From: Pseudidiomarina indica
Lineage (GTDB): Bacteria > Pseudomonadota > Gammaproteobacteria > Enterobacterales > Alteromonadaceae
Direction of reading: 5' to 3'
Assembly (NCBI RefSeq): GCF_900104245.1
Contig: NZ_FMXN01000005.1
Coordinates: 50,616-114,615 of the forward strand
Length of the DNA: 64,000 bases
The notes under the pieces were generated by a model, which was given only the letters and a program-made list of their open reading frames with translations, searched no databases and was not told the DNA's origin. The translations under genes and the position numbers were made by a program. Shown here in pieces: positions 1 to 8,475 of this stretch (position 1 is its first letter; each line of letters starts with the position of its first letter).

Positions 1-596
1 AAAAGTTCGCCGCCGAACATGGCCTGAAAATCGGTACCATTGCAGACTTAATCGAGTATCGGTCACTCACCGAGAAAACGGTTGAGCGTAAAGCCCATTG
101 TAAGTTGCCAACGGCGTACGGCGAGTTTGAATTGATTACTTATCAAGACACCATTGATATGCAACTTCATTATGCGCTGGTGCGCGGCGAGATTCATGCG
201 GGTGAGCCGGTGAATGTTCGCGTGCATTTACAAGATACTTTCCATGATTTGTTTGCCACTGAGCGGACAGTGAAACGCAGCTGGCCACTGGCCAATGCGA
301 TGGAATATATCGGTAAGCATCAAGGGGTGTTGGTGGTGATAGGGCGAGATCAGCGTCCGGCCGATATTCTTGAACAAGTGATGGCCTTTGCAGCCGAAGA
401 TCGTGGGGAAGTGAAACCCGTCGCAGCGGCATCGAATGCTTCTCGAAACGTTGGGATTGGCTCACAGATCTTGGCTGATTTGGGAGTGCATCAAATGACC
501 TTAATGAGTTCACCCAAACGCTATTCTGCCTTGTCAGGGTTTGGTTTAGAAGTGGTCGACTTCATCGAAGACGGCGAAGCCGACGACTCAATCTAA
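1..596 (+). CDS. ribB: 3,4-dihydroxy-2-butanone 4-phosphate synthase with degenerate GTP cyclohydrolase II domain (RibBX type), 5' partial
   Basis: The 5' end lies outside the window and the open frame runs from base 3. The first residues (KFAAEHGLKIGTIADLIEYR) are the conserved end of the RibB domain, which makes the four-carbon unit of riboflavin from ribulose 5-phosphate. The remaining 165 or so residues align with a GTP cyclohydrolase II domain, but the zinc cysteines and the CLTGD-type motif are absent: the matching stretch reads VRVHLQDTFHDLF. It is therefore probably a RibB with a catalytically dead RibA-like tail, an arrangement known in Shewanella and other Proteobacteria. The stop codon overlaps the end of the convergent panE by 9 bases. 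Confidence 0.88.
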   Translation, partial: KFAAEHGLKIGTIADLIEYRSLTEKTVERKAHCKLPTAYGEFELITYQDTIDMQLHYALVRGEIHAGEPVNVRVHLQDTFHDLFATERTVKRSWPLANAMEYIGKHQGVLVVIGRDQRPADILEQVMAFAAEDRGEVKPVAAASNASRNVGIGSQILADLGVHQMTLMSSPKRYSALSGFGLEVVDFIEDGEADDSI

Positions 597-1460
597 ACTC
601 AACTCACGAACTCGGTGCCAAATTGCCTTGTGCTGAGGCGCCGAGCCAGCCAGCTGGTCTGCTTGGCGGGCCACAAATCCATTCAAATAATCAATTTCAG
701 TGCGGCGTTGGTGTTTCACGTCCATGTACATGGATGAATAGTTTGCTGACGTTTGCGCAATGACCTGCCACGCCTGCTGCACCAATTCATCGGCATTGAG
801 TGCCAGCTGATGTTGGTGGGCTAACCAGACCAACTCCTCAGCCAGTTTGTGCTGTTCAGCGCGAATTGAGGGAGGTAATTCCCCATTCCGACATTGGTGA
901 ATGACTGTAAATGGGTTAATTAAGCAGTTCATGGCTAATTTTTGCCAGCGGCGTTGCTGAATCGAGTCACTCCAATGCACCTCTGGCAGGGCGTTATTGA
1001 GAGCCTGTAGGATGGTTTCCGGTGTAGGTGTTGAGGCCTGTTGTGGCTGAGCCCAGCCGAGCCAACTTTCACCTTGTCCTGCATGGACGACCGTTGGCCC
1101 GTCGCGATAAGCGCCGTGGATTGTCACCCAGTGCAAGGTGTCGGTAGGTAACAAACTTGGTTCATTATCCAACATGCCGTTATAGCTCAGAATTAAGGTT
1201 GATCCCGCAGGTAACGGCCATTGCTGCAATTCATCGAGAAAATCGCCGACACTATACGCCTTGATAGCGGCAAACACGTGCATGGGTTGTGACAACGGCA
1301 AATTTTGGGTGCTGAATTGAAACTGCGCGCCCTGCATGCCCAGCGCTACTGATGTGATCTCTGGTTGTCTTAATTTAAGTACGACGTTGTTGCCGCTGCG
1401 CTGTAACGATGCCGCCATAAGACTACCAATGGCCCCTTGGCCAACGATCAGCCACTGCAT
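588..1460 (-). CDS. panE: 2-dehydropantoate 2-reductase (ketopantoate reductase)
   Basis: This enzyme reduces ketopantoate to pantoate with NADPH for pantothenate and coenzyme A synthesis in the cytoplasm. The 290-residue protein opens with a Rossmann nucleotide-binding loop (VGQGAIGSLMA, residues 7-17). It carries the family's catalytic lysine/asparagine stretch WQKLAMNCLINPFTV near residue 170. The length is close to the usual 290-310. It directly follows the AmpG-like gene, whose stop abuts its ATG, so the two are probably cotranscribed. It converges on ribB. Confidence 0.9.
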   Translation of the reverse strand: MQWLIVGQGAIGSLMAASLQRSGNNVVLKLRQPEITSVALGMQGAQFQFSTQNLPLSQPMHVFAAIKAYSVGDFLDELQQWPLPAGSTLILSYNGMLDNEPSLLPTDTLHWVTIHGAYRDGPTVVHAGQGESWLGWAQPQQASTPTPETILQALNNALPEVHWSDSIQQRRWQKLAMNCLINPFTVIHQCRNGELPPSIRAEQHKLAEELVWLAHQHQLALNADELVQQAWQVIAQTSANYSSMYMDVKHQRRTEIDYLNGFVARQADQLAGSAPQHKAIWHRVRELSLD

Positions 1461-2795
1461 TTATTGTTGCTCCTGATGATATTGTTGCTCTAATCGAGTT
1501 AAGGGTTTTCGCAGCGCAATGAGAATGATCAGGCTCGGAACCACCATCACTGCGGTCAGAATAAAGAACAGCTGCCAATCACCCTCTAGCCAATCCACGA
1601 CGTAGCCACTGTAGGAAGATAGTAAGGTTCGCCCCAGGTTTCCTAATGATGCAAATAAGGCGTACTGAGTGGCGGTAAAGGCGCGGTGACAGAGTAAACT
1701 AATGAAGGCGACAAATGCGACCGTGGACCAAGCTCCGGTAAATCCATCAATGAGCACGGCTGCCAGGAGTAAGTTCGTATCGGGACCCACGCCGGCAATC
1801 CACGCAAACATCAGGTTTGATGATGCCATGGCGACACCACCAATTAGCAGACCGCGAATAATTCCCACACGTAAATTGACGTAACTGCCTAGAATGGCAA
1901 AGATGATGGTGACCCACCAGTTGACCATTTTCGAGTAGATTCCAATTTCCTCGTTGGTGAAGCCCACTTCTTTATAGAAGACAATGGACATCCGTCCCAG
2001 GAAAGCTTCGCCCAGCTTAAATAAGAAAATAAAACTTAGAATACCGATGGCGAGCTGCCAGCCGCTCCGCTTAAAAAACTCGGTAATGGGGGCGACGAGC
2101 GTGACCGCCAACCATTCTAACCAATGATTGAAGACCGGAGGGGCCTGTTGGTATCGCTGGGACTCACGAACCCAGAATACCGCGATAATTTGGATGCCAA
2201 TGAGGAGGCACAAATAGCCATAAGCATCTTGCCAGGTGACTTGGGTACCATCGACAAATAAGAATGGAATGGCTCCCAAACCGCTGTAGCCGGTCCACCA
2301 GCCTGCGGTCGCCATGGCAGCACCAGCAGATTGGAGTCGTGCTTCATGGGGCCCAAAGGTTTCAATCCGAAACGCATCGATGGCAATGTCTTGGGTGGCG
2401 GAAAAAATAGCGATGAGTAGGGCTGCAAAAGCGGCCCACCACAGGTTTTCTACGACCGAAATCTGGCTCAGTAACAAGGTGGCGGCCAAAATTCCGAATA
2501 AGCAGAACGCAATCCAAGCACGGCGGGCTCCCAAGTGACGATGGAGCCCAGGGATTCGAATCCGATCGACGAATGGCGCCCACAGCGCATTGATGGAATA
2601 CACCACAAAGACCACGCCAAATAGCCCGATTGCTGAGCGATTGACGCCCATTTCTTGCAACCAAGCGGAGAGCATGGAACCAATCAACACCCATGGAAAA
2701 CCGCTAATGACCCCAAACCCGAAGATTGTCCAGAGTCGTGGTTCGCGGTAGACCTTAAGGTCTTGGTACCATGGGGGAGAGGAGGATTGGCTCAT
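1461..2795 (-). CDS. ampG: AmpG-like MFS permease (muropeptide transporter family)
   Basis: This 444-residue inner-membrane protein of the major facilitator superfamily has about 12 hydrophobic segments. The N-terminal stretch PRLWTIFGFGVISGFPWVLI and the later DIAIDAFRIE motif are typical of AmpG, which imports GlcNAc-anhydroMurNAc peptides for cell-wall recycling. I place the start at the ATG at 2795, which overlaps the upstream cyclophilin stop as ATGA. An in-frame extension reaching 2855 would overlap the cyclophilin and has no family support. The substrate is inferred from family only; no recycling genes are adjacent. Confidence 0.8.
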   Translation of the reverse strand: MSQSSSPPWYQDLKVYREPRLWTIFGFGVISGFPWVLIGSMLSAWLQEMGVNRSAIGLFGVVFVVYSINALWAPFVDRIRIPGLHRHLGARRAWIAFCLFGILAATLLLSQISVVENLWWAAFAALLIAIFSATQDIAIDAFRIETFGPHEARLQSAGAAMATAGWWTGYSGLGAIPFLFVDGTQVTWQDAYGYLCLLIGIQIIAVFWVRESQRYQQAPPVFNHWLEWLAVTLVAPITEFFKRSGWQLAIGILSFIFLFKLGEAFLGRMSIVFYKEVGFTNEEIGIYSKMVNWWVTIIFAILGSYVNLRVGIIRGLLIGGVAMASSNLMFAWIAGVGPDTNLLLAAVLIDGFTGAWSTVAFVAFISLLCHRAFTATQYALFASLGNLGRTLLSSYSGYVVDWLEGDWQLFFILTAVMVVPSLIILIALRKPLTRLEQQYHQEQQ

Positions 2796-3373
2796 GAAGC
2801 AGGCAATAATTCGACTTTGAGCAGCACTGGCGGTTGTTTCGGAACATCTGGCCAACCCGTCTGTTCATGAATCCTAGTTTCCACTGTCGCCATTTGCTCC
2901 AGTACCTCCATGCCTTCAACCACACTGCCAAACACGGTGTAACCCCAGCGTCGACTAGATGGGTTCAACGACTCGTTGTCATTCACGTTAAAATAGAATT
3001 GGCGGGTAGCAGAATGTGGCTCGGACATCCGCGCCATGGCAATGGTGCCGTATTGATTTAACAGGCCATTGCCCGATTCGTTGGGAATGGGCTTAAACAT
3101 GGTTCGCTCGTTGAACTCCACGTCGTAGCCACCCCCTTGCACCACAAACCCTGGGATGATGCGATGAAAAATCGTCTCGTTATAACTGCCTGACTGCACA
3201 TAGGTTAAAAAGTTTTCAACGGTGAGTGGGGCTCTGGAACGGTTGAGCTCCACCACAATATCGCCAGCACTGGTGGTGAATTTAACCCGAGGAAACAGGT
3301 TGTCCGGTTGCGGTTGCAACGCCTGAGTGGAACAAGAAACCAAGAAGGCCAAAACTAATAATAGATAACGCAT
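2792..3373 (-). CDS. ppiA: Exported cyclophilin-type peptidyl-prolyl cis-trans isomerase
   Basis: This 193-residue cyclophilin catalyses proline cis-trans isomerisation. The N-terminus (MRYLLLVLAFLVSCSTQA) is a signal sequence, and LVSC fits a lipobox, so it may be a lipoprotein rather than a free periplasmic protein. The cyclophilin core includes IFHRIIPGFVVQGGGY with the catalytic arginine. The later stretch SATRQFYFNVNDN matches the QFFI region, and the family's tryptophan is present in RRWGYTVFG. It sits one base beyond the rlmG stop and overlaps the AmpG-like gene by 4 bases, so rlmG-ppi-ampG-panE look like one operon. Confidence 0.85.
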   Translation of the reverse strand: MRYLLLVLAFLVSCSTQALQPQPDNLFPRVKFTTSAGDIVVELNRSRAPLTVENFLTYVQSGSYNETIFHRIIPGFVVQGGGYDVEFNERTMFKPIPNESGNGLLNQYGTIAMARMSEPHSATRQFYFNVNDNESLNPSSRRWGYTVFGSVVEGMEVLEQMATVETRIHEQTGWPDVPKQPPVLLKVELLPAS

Positions 3374-3374
3374 C

Positions 3375-4484
3375 TTACCCTCGTGCTTGATAAATCATGA
3401 ACTTATTGTTCTGTGCGACGGTTTTTACGGTGCGAAACAGTCGCTTTAATGCATGATAATAAGGCAGATGACGATTAGCCACTACCCATAATTCACCATT
3501 TTTCCGTAATACCCGTTTGCTATCGCGAAACATCTGTTGGGCGATATGTTCGGTCACCACATGCTCTTGATGAAATGGTGGATTGCATAAAATTAAGTCG
3601 GCACTTTGTGCCGCTCTTGCCGTTAAGCAATCATCGACCACTGTTGTATATTGCGATGACCCTGGCAAGTTGGCTGCGATATTACGGATAACCGATGCGA
3701 TAGTCAGATACGACTCATCCACAAATTCAATGTGACTCTGGGGAGAAAGTTGCGCATAACGCAAACCGAGGACGCCATTACCACAGCCTAAGTCGATCAC
3801 CTGCTCGGCACCCGGAGGAGGAAGATGCTCCAGTAAAAAACGGGCACCGATATCCAGTTGGTTGCGAGCAAAAACTCCGGCATGGTGGGATAATTTCAAC
3901 CCGAACTCTGGTAAGTCCCACTCGCTGATAAAGCGATTTTCATCGAGAGGAACCTGTTTTAAGGTGGCCGTTACGATGCGACACTTTCGTTTGATCAAGG
4001 AAAACTCAACCGGTTCACAATAGTGTTCAAACAGCGCCCGCACCGAGGGGGTGAATAATTTACTTTTAGCGGCAGCATATAAGGGCGTGCCAGGTGCTAA
4101 GCTGGCGCTTAACTTTGCCAACTGAAATTCAAGTAAACTCAAGCTTTTAGGAAGCTTTAAATACACCACGTCGGTTGTTGCAGGGAGCGGATCTAACGGT
4201 GTTAGACGTTGTAATGTATTGGGTAACTGGTTTTGTGCTAAATTATTAAACCAAGCACAATGACTGACATAAGAGTCACTCAGGCTCGCCACTTGAGTTG
4301 AGGCCAGTGGCATTAACAATGCCCCCCACTGATCATTCACCAGCAACGGGTTCTGGTCACTGCGTTCGGCAATGATGTCATGCAGCAATTCGTCAGCGGC
4401 TTCCCATGCTTGTAATGTATCGCGAGAGGTTTTTGGATATCGGTGCAGTTGCCATTGGCTACTGCCACTAGTCATGATTGTCAT
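3375..4484 (-). CDS. rlmG: 23S rRNA (guanine-1835-N2)-methyltransferase RlmG
   Basis: This 369-residue AdoMet-dependent methyltransferase resembles E. coli RlmG (378 aa), which methylates G1835 of 23S rRNA. An N-terminal degenerate methyltransferase-like domain precedes a catalytic domain. That domain contains the AdoMet motif VIDLGCGNGVLGL (about residue 230) and the NPPF motif typical of base N2 methyltransferases (about residue 300). The start may be either the ATG at 4484 or the ATG 9 bases downstream. It is transcribed divergently from the KAS III gene, with about 107 bases between them. Confidence 0.9.
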   Translation of the reverse strand: MTIMTSGSSQWQLHRYPKTSRDTLQAWEAADELLHDIIAERSDQNPLLVNDQWGALLMPLASTQVASLSDSYVSHCAWFNNLAQNQLPNTLQRLTPLDPLPATTDVVYLKLPKSLSLLEFQLAKLSASLAPGTPLYAAAKSKLFTPSVRALFEHYCEPVEFSLIKRKCRIVTATLKQVPLDENRFISEWDLPEFGLKLSHHAGVFARNQLDIGARFLLEHLPPPGAEQVIDLGCGNGVLGLRYAQLSPQSHIEFVDESYLTIASVIRNIAANLPGSSQYTTVVDDCLTARAAQSADLILCNPPFHQEHVVTEHIAQQMFRDSKRVLRKNGELWVVANRHLPYYHALKRLFRTVKTVAQNNKFMIYQARG

Positions 4485-4513
4485 GCGCTCACTTGTTATC
4501 GACTAAGGTAAAT

Positions 4514-4530
4514 GAATGGTCGGACATTTC
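4514..4530 (+). promoter_or_regulatory. Candidate FadR operator upstream of the KAS III gene
   Basis: The 17-mer GAATGGTCGGACATTTC has the GTCnGAC core of FadR sites. A -10 candidate TATGAT lies at 4549-4554, which puts the site around -40 to -50. In E. coli FadR activates fabA and fabB from near -40. Similar 17-mers precede fadD and fadR in this window. Confidence 0.5.
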
Positions 4531-4591
4531 ACTGTACGACATTCGTGATATGATAGCGAAAAACGACCGCTGACTATATAGGTTTTAACAC

Positions 4592-5683
4592 GTGAAAAAA
4601 TACGCTGAAATTACCGGCTGGGGTAAATGTTTACCACCTGCCAAATTAACAAACGATGATCTCGCCACTTTTTTAGATACGTCCGATGAGTGGATTCGAA
4701 CGCGCACAGGAATTGAAGAGCGCCGTGTTAGTGCCGTGGGCACGTCGAAGATGGCGGTGGTTGCAGCGCGTAACGCATTAGCAGCAGCGGGCTTGGACGC
4801 TGAAGAACTCGATTTGATTTTAGTGGGTACTTGTACCCCAGATGAGATTATCCCTAACGTGGCATCCGCGGTGCAGCGCGATTTAGGTAATAAAACAGCC
4901 GCAGCGTTTGACTTAAACGCGGCATGTAGTAGTTTCTTATATGGGTTGCATTATGCCACCCAAGCCATCCGTACCGGCGCGCATAAAAAAGTCTTGGTGA
5001 TTGGTGCAGAGCGTTTAACTCGTATCTTGGACTGGACCAAGCGGGAAAGTGCCGTACTGTTCGGTGATGGTGCTGGTGCAATGATTCTGGAAGCCAGTGA
5101 TGTGGAAAGTGGCCTTTTGGCTTCTCACGTGACCTGCGATGCGGAAGCACGTGATGTATTATCACTTGAATTTGGCATGAGCTTTGACCGGTTTGGGTTT
5201 GACGGAATCATGCCATTTAACTTTATCGGCCAGGAAATTTTCAAGCGCGCGGTAAAAGGCATGAACACCGCTGTCGAGCGCGTCTTTGCAGAAACCGGCT
5301 TAACCACCGATGACATTGATTCATTGATTCCGCATCAGGCCAATAAACGGTTGATCGACTACCTGGCAAAAATGTGCAATGTGCCGGAAGAAAAAACCGT
5401 CATTAACATTCAGAAGTATGGCAACACGTCATCGGCAACCTTGCCGATCGCTTTTTGTGAAGCGGTGGAGCAGGGCATTGTCAAACCGGGAGACACCATT
5501 GTCTCTGCGGTGTTTGGTGGCGGTTTAACGTGTGGTGCGGGAATTATTAAATGGGGCCAACGGGTCACTCCAATTCGTGATAATACCGAAACTTTACCGG
5601 ATACTGGTGAGACAGCGCTCGATTTAATCCTTCCTTTATATCAAGGAACCAAAGCAGCATGGGAAAAACGTGGCGATGAGTGA
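4592..5683 (+). CDS. 3-oxoacyl-ACP synthase III (KAS III, FabH family)
   Basis: The family condenses acyl-CoA with malonyl-ACP to start fatty-acid chains. The Cys-His-Asn triad falls at E. coli-like positions: C112 (NAACSSF), H248 (PHQAN) and N278 (YGNTSS). At 363 residues it is about 45 longer than classical FabH because of a C-terminal extension. It is not in a fabD-fabG-acpP cluster, so I do not assign the fabH symbol. Translation starts at GTG 4592. Its stop overlaps the start of a crotonase-family gene. The FadR-like site upstream supports a fatty-acid role. Confidence 0.85.
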   Translation: MKKYAEITGWGKCLPPAKLTNDDLATFLDTSDEWIRTRTGIEERRVSAVGTSKMAVVAARNALAAAGLDAEELDLILVGTCTPDEIIPNVASAVQRDLGNKTAAAFDLNAACSSFLYGLHYATQAIRTGAHKKVLVIGAERLTRILDWTKRESAVLFGDGAGAMILEASDVESGLLASHVTCDAEARDVLSLEFGMSFDRFGFDGIMPFNFIGQEIFKRAVKGMNTAVERVFAETGLTTDDIDSLIPHQANKRLIDYLAKMCNVPEEKTVINIQKYGNTSSATLPIAFCEAVEQGIVKPGDTIVSAVFGGGLTCGAGIIKWGQRVTPIRDNTETLPDTGETALDLILPLYQGTKAAWEKRGDE

Positions 5684-6422
5684 GTTCATTCTCTCGGAGG
5701 TGCGACAGCAGGTACTGTGGCTGACGCTGAACCGACCGGAAAAGAAAAATGCCTTAACGCAAGACATGTATCGCGCGTTAAACCAAGCGTTGCTTGAAGC
5801 TGAGCAAGATACCTCGATTGCCGCTGTCGTTATTACCGGGGCAGGCGATAGTTTTACTGCTGGTAATGATTTGCATGATTTTCTAGCGGTGGAAGCTTTG
5901 GATGATACCGCGCCTCCGTTTCAATTCTTATACACGTTAAGCCGATTAACCGTGCCAGTGGTGGCGGCGGTTAACGGGCTCGCTATCGGCATTGGCACCA
6001 CCATTTTACTGCACTGTGATTTGGTTTATGCGAGTAGCAACGCACAATTTGCCTTGCCCTTTATTAATCTGGGCTTGGTGCCTGAAGCCGGTTCGAGTTT
6101 ATTGCTCCCGCAACGAGTGGGGTATCTCAACGCAGCTGAATTGCTATTGTTAGGGGATTCCTTCAGTGCTCAGCAAGCGTTGGAGTTTGGCTTGGTGAAT
6201 CGTGTGGTGGAGCCGGATGCGTTACTGGAAACCGTCACTACAGTTACCAGTGCCCTGGCGGCGAAACCGCAAGGTAGTTTACGGGCCAGCAAGCAACTGA
6301 TGAAGTTACCCCCTGAAACGGTGGCAGAGCGGATTGGGCGTGAGGCGACTGTCTTTGCTCAAGCGTTAACGTCAGATGCGGCACGAGCAGCAATTCACGC
6401 CGTCTTACAGCGTAAGAAATAA
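5676..6422 (+). CDS. Enoyl-CoA hydratase/isomerase (crotonase) family protein
   Basis: This 248-residue crotonase-fold protein begins at ATG 5676, overlapping the KAS III stop. The oxyanion-hole motifs are visible (SFTAGNDLHDF near residue 65, AVNGLAIGIGTTI near 100). Only the second acidic residue of the hydratase pair is evident (LGLVPEAGSS); the position of the first is occupied by threonine (GTTILLHCDL). This pattern suits enoyl-CoA isomerases of the PaaG/ECI type better than a true hydratase. Coupling to a KAS III gene suggests a task in lipid metabolism. The substrate is unknown. Confidence 0.8.
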   Translation: MSEFILSEVRQQVLWLTLNRPEKKNALTQDMYRALNQALLEAEQDTSIAAVVITGAGDSFTAGNDLHDFLAVEALDDTAPPFQFLYTLSRLTVPVVAAVNGLAIGIGTTILLHCDLVYASSNAQFALPFINLGLVPEAGSSLLLPQRVGYLNAAELLLLGDSFSAQQALEFGLVNRVVEPDALLETVTTVTSALAAKPQGSLRASKQLMKLPPETVAERIGREATVFAQALTSDAARAAIHAVLQRKK

Positions 6423-6460
6423 CCTCCTGTTTAATAAACCAGCAGTCGGTTGCAATAGCC

Positions 6461-6489
6461 TTGCGACCCCTGCTGCTTTAAGCGATAAT
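6461..6489 (+). promoter_or_regulatory. Promoter of 4.5S RNA
   Basis: TTGCGA at 6461-6466 and GATAAT at 6484-6489 are separated by 17 bases. They place the transcription start a few bases before the mature 5' end of the 4.5S RNA at 6501. Confidence 0.65.
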
Positions 6490-6500
6490 GCTCGCGTTAT

Positions 6501-6610
6501 GGCGACCTCATTGGTCCCCTCGCAACATGAACTGGCGAACCCGGTCAGGCCCGGAAGGGAGCAGCCGTAGTCAGGGAAATGTGTGCCGGGGTGTGGCTGG
6601 TGGGGTTGCC
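6501..6610 (+). ncRNA. ffs: 4.5S RNA, signal recognition particle RNA
   Basis: The 110-base RNA carries the universal SRP domain IV hairpin: GGTCAGGCCCGGAAGGGAGC, followed by AGCAGCC and later GTGTGCCGGG. The two ends, GGCGACCTCA and TGGGGTTGCC, pair over 10 bases with G-U wobbles, closing the long hairpin as in E. coli 4.5S RNA (114 nt). The RNA binds Ffh and targets nascent membrane proteins to the translocon. Confidence 0.95.
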
Positions 6611-6720
6611 TCCCTTCGATACTGTCTTGCTGTCCCATTGAAAACACGTCAAACTACACTGAATCCAGTGTGCTTTCTGCATCCTTTCAAAAATAATTCA
6701 TAATCATGACTGAGGACCGC

Positions 6721-7848
6721 ATGGCAAAAAATATCAAACCCGTTTATTACGGTGAGTATCTGCAGCTAGATAAACTGCTTGATGCTCAGTCCCCCCATAG
6801 CAAGCGATATGGCCCAGAGGCACATGATGAAATGCTCTTTATCATTGTGCACCAAGTTTATGAACTGTGGTTTAAACAAGTGCTGCACGAATTATGGAGC
6901 ATTCATCGCGAGTTTCAACAGCCAGAACTTGATGATAGAGCGATGCAAACCGTGGTCCATCGATTACGACGAGTCTTAGCGATTCAAGAGCTAATGAATC
7001 AGCAAGTCGGCATCATTGAGACCATGACTCCCCAAGAGTTTTTAGAGTTTCGGGATTATTTGGTGCCTGCGTCTGGCTTTCAGAGTATTCAATTTAAAGA
7101 GTTAGAGATTCTATTAGGCCTGACCCGTGACACTCGTATTACTTACGATCAAGCGTCATTTTATAGTCGTTTGAATGATAGCGACCGCGCTTACTTGGAG
7201 CAACTAGAGCAACAACCGAGTTTATTTGATGGGGTGGATCAATGGTTGGCTCGCATGCCATTTTTGGAATTCGATGATTTCAGTTTTTGGGACATGTATC
7301 AGCAAGCAGTCACGCGTGCCTTGGATAGGGATGAACAAATCATTCGCAATAACATTACGAGTGAGCAAGAACTCAACGCTGAGCTCGCCAACCTGCAAGT
7401 GAATAGAAACAATTTCTCTGCATTATTTGATAGCGAAAGTTATGGTTCGTTACAGGCAGAACAGCGCGTGCGTTTATCACAGCGTGCCATGTTAAGTGCC
7501 TTATTTATTACCCAGTATCGTGAAGAACCCGCATTTCACCTCGCGTACCAAGTGATTACAGCACTCATTGAAATGGATGAGAAACTTACCATTTGGCGCT
7601 ACAAACATGCCATGATGGTGCAGCGCATGATTGGTACGAAAATTGGGACAGGTGGCTCTTCAGGGCATGATTACTTACGCCGAACCACAGAACAGAATCG
7701 GGTATTTAGAGACTTTTTTGCGATGGCGACTTATTTACTTCCCAAGCATGACTTACCTGACTTACCGCCATTACTACGTCAAGCACTGGGCTTCCATTTC
7801 CAACAACGGCCTAAGGACGAGGGCGCTGCTCCTGCTGGAACCAATTGA
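6721..7848 (+). CDS. kynA: Tryptophan 2,3-dioxygenase
   Basis: This haem enzyme opens the indole ring of L-tryptophan to N-formylkynurenine, the first step of the kynurenine pathway. The 375 residues include the substrate-pocket motif HQVYELWFKQ (H44). The haem-ligand region WRYKHAMMVQRMIG carries H296, and the tryptophan-binding loop GTGGSSGHDYL follows. I prefer ATG 6721, preceded by GAGGA at good spacing, over the in-frame ATG at 6706, which has no ribosome-binding site. No kynureninase or formamidase lies nearby. The last 38 bases overlap the convergent priC-like gene. Confidence 0.94.
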   Translation: MAKNIKPVYYGEYLQLDKLLDAQSPHSKRYGPEAHDEMLFIIVHQVYELWFKQVLHELWSIHREFQQPELDDRAMQTVVHRLRRVLAIQELMNQQVGIIETMTPQEFLEFRDYLVPASGFQSIQFKELEILLGLTRDTRITYDQASFYSRLNDSDRAYLEQLEQQPSLFDGVDQWLARMPFLEFDDFSFWDMYQQAVTRALDRDEQIIRNNITSEQELNAELANLQVNRNNFSALFDSESYGSLQAEQRVRLSQRAMLSALFITQYREEPAFHLAYQVITALIEMDEKLTIWRYKHAMMVQRMIGTKIGTGGSSGHDYLRRTTEQNRVFRDFFAMATYLLPKHDLPDLPPLLRQALGFHFQQRPKDEGAAPAGTN

Positions 7849-8107
7849 TCGCTTGATGCAGCGAACGCAGTTGATGCGCTAAATGTTCCGACAACCACTG
7901 GCTTCGCTGGCTGGTTGTCGCTTGCTCTAGGCGACGCAAGTTACGGCGCAGCTCGTGAATGTAATCTTGCGGGTGATCGACGTCCTGATTGAATAACTGA
8001 GGATCAAACCAACCTGCAAAAGCATCAGCATTGATATTCAGTTGCTGTAGTTGGTGTTCTAACCGCTCGATTTGCTGTGTAAGCCGTTGTTTCAGTTGTG
8101 GATCCAT
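7811..8107 (-). CDS. priC: PriC-like primosomal replication protein, N-terminal domain only
   Basis: The 98-residue, mostly helical, Gln/Leu/Arg-rich protein matches the N-terminal half of E. coli PriC (175 aa) by eye. Shared stretches are FDPQLFNQ against FDRHLFQ and QWLSEHLAHQL against AWLAEHLAAQL. PriC starts PriA-independent replication restart by loading DnaB at stalled forks. The basic C-terminal half of PriC is absent, so the protein may be a minimal form or a relic. A Shine-Dalgarno-like AAAAGAGAAG precedes the ATG. Its 3' end lies inside kynA on the other strand. Confidence 0.68.
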   Translation of the reverse strand: MDPQLKQRLTQQIERLEHQLQQLNINADAFAGWFDPQLFNQDVDHPQDYIHELRRNLRRLEQATTSQRSQWLSEHLAHQLRSLHQAINWFQQEQRPRP

Positions 8108-8475
8108 TTGCTTCTCTTTTAGATGTGATTCTATTCAGTGCGTCATACCCTAGAAATAAGGTAAGTGTACTGTAAATACCTCGGTGAAACTACGAGCTCA
8201 ATTTGAAGTGAATCAGGCTCCCTCAACCCACCCTAATTATCTTAAGTGTTAAGATTGTGTGAGCAGATGGAATGAATTGGAGCCTGTCTATTTTAGCCCA
8301 CTTAGGCTGTTGACATTGTCTTATTGATCGTGGGAGTATTGAGCATTATTACCTTGGTGTACTCCACAGGTAGTAGCTGCAAGTGTTGATTAAATTCTAT
8401 TCGTCACTCAATAACTGGGAGGCTAACGGTGTGTTACCGTTATGCTAATAAGTTAAGTCAAATTGGTTGGGAACT
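8108..8475. other. 368-base intergenic region before the TonB2 operon
   Basis: No gene is seen here. The region holds an inverted repeat CAGGCTCC/GGAGCCTG (8214-8221 and 8279-8286) that encloses the palindrome TCTTAAGTGTTAAGA (8240-8254). A possible -35 TTGACA lies at 8310-8315, with a weak -10 (GAGTAT, 8334-8339). I see no convincing Fur box, although TonB systems are often iron-regulated. Confidence 0.5.

Noticed and set aside
8108..8475. Fur box upstream of the TonB2 operon
   Set aside because: I looked for a 19-mer like GATAATGATAATCATTATC and found no acceptable match.
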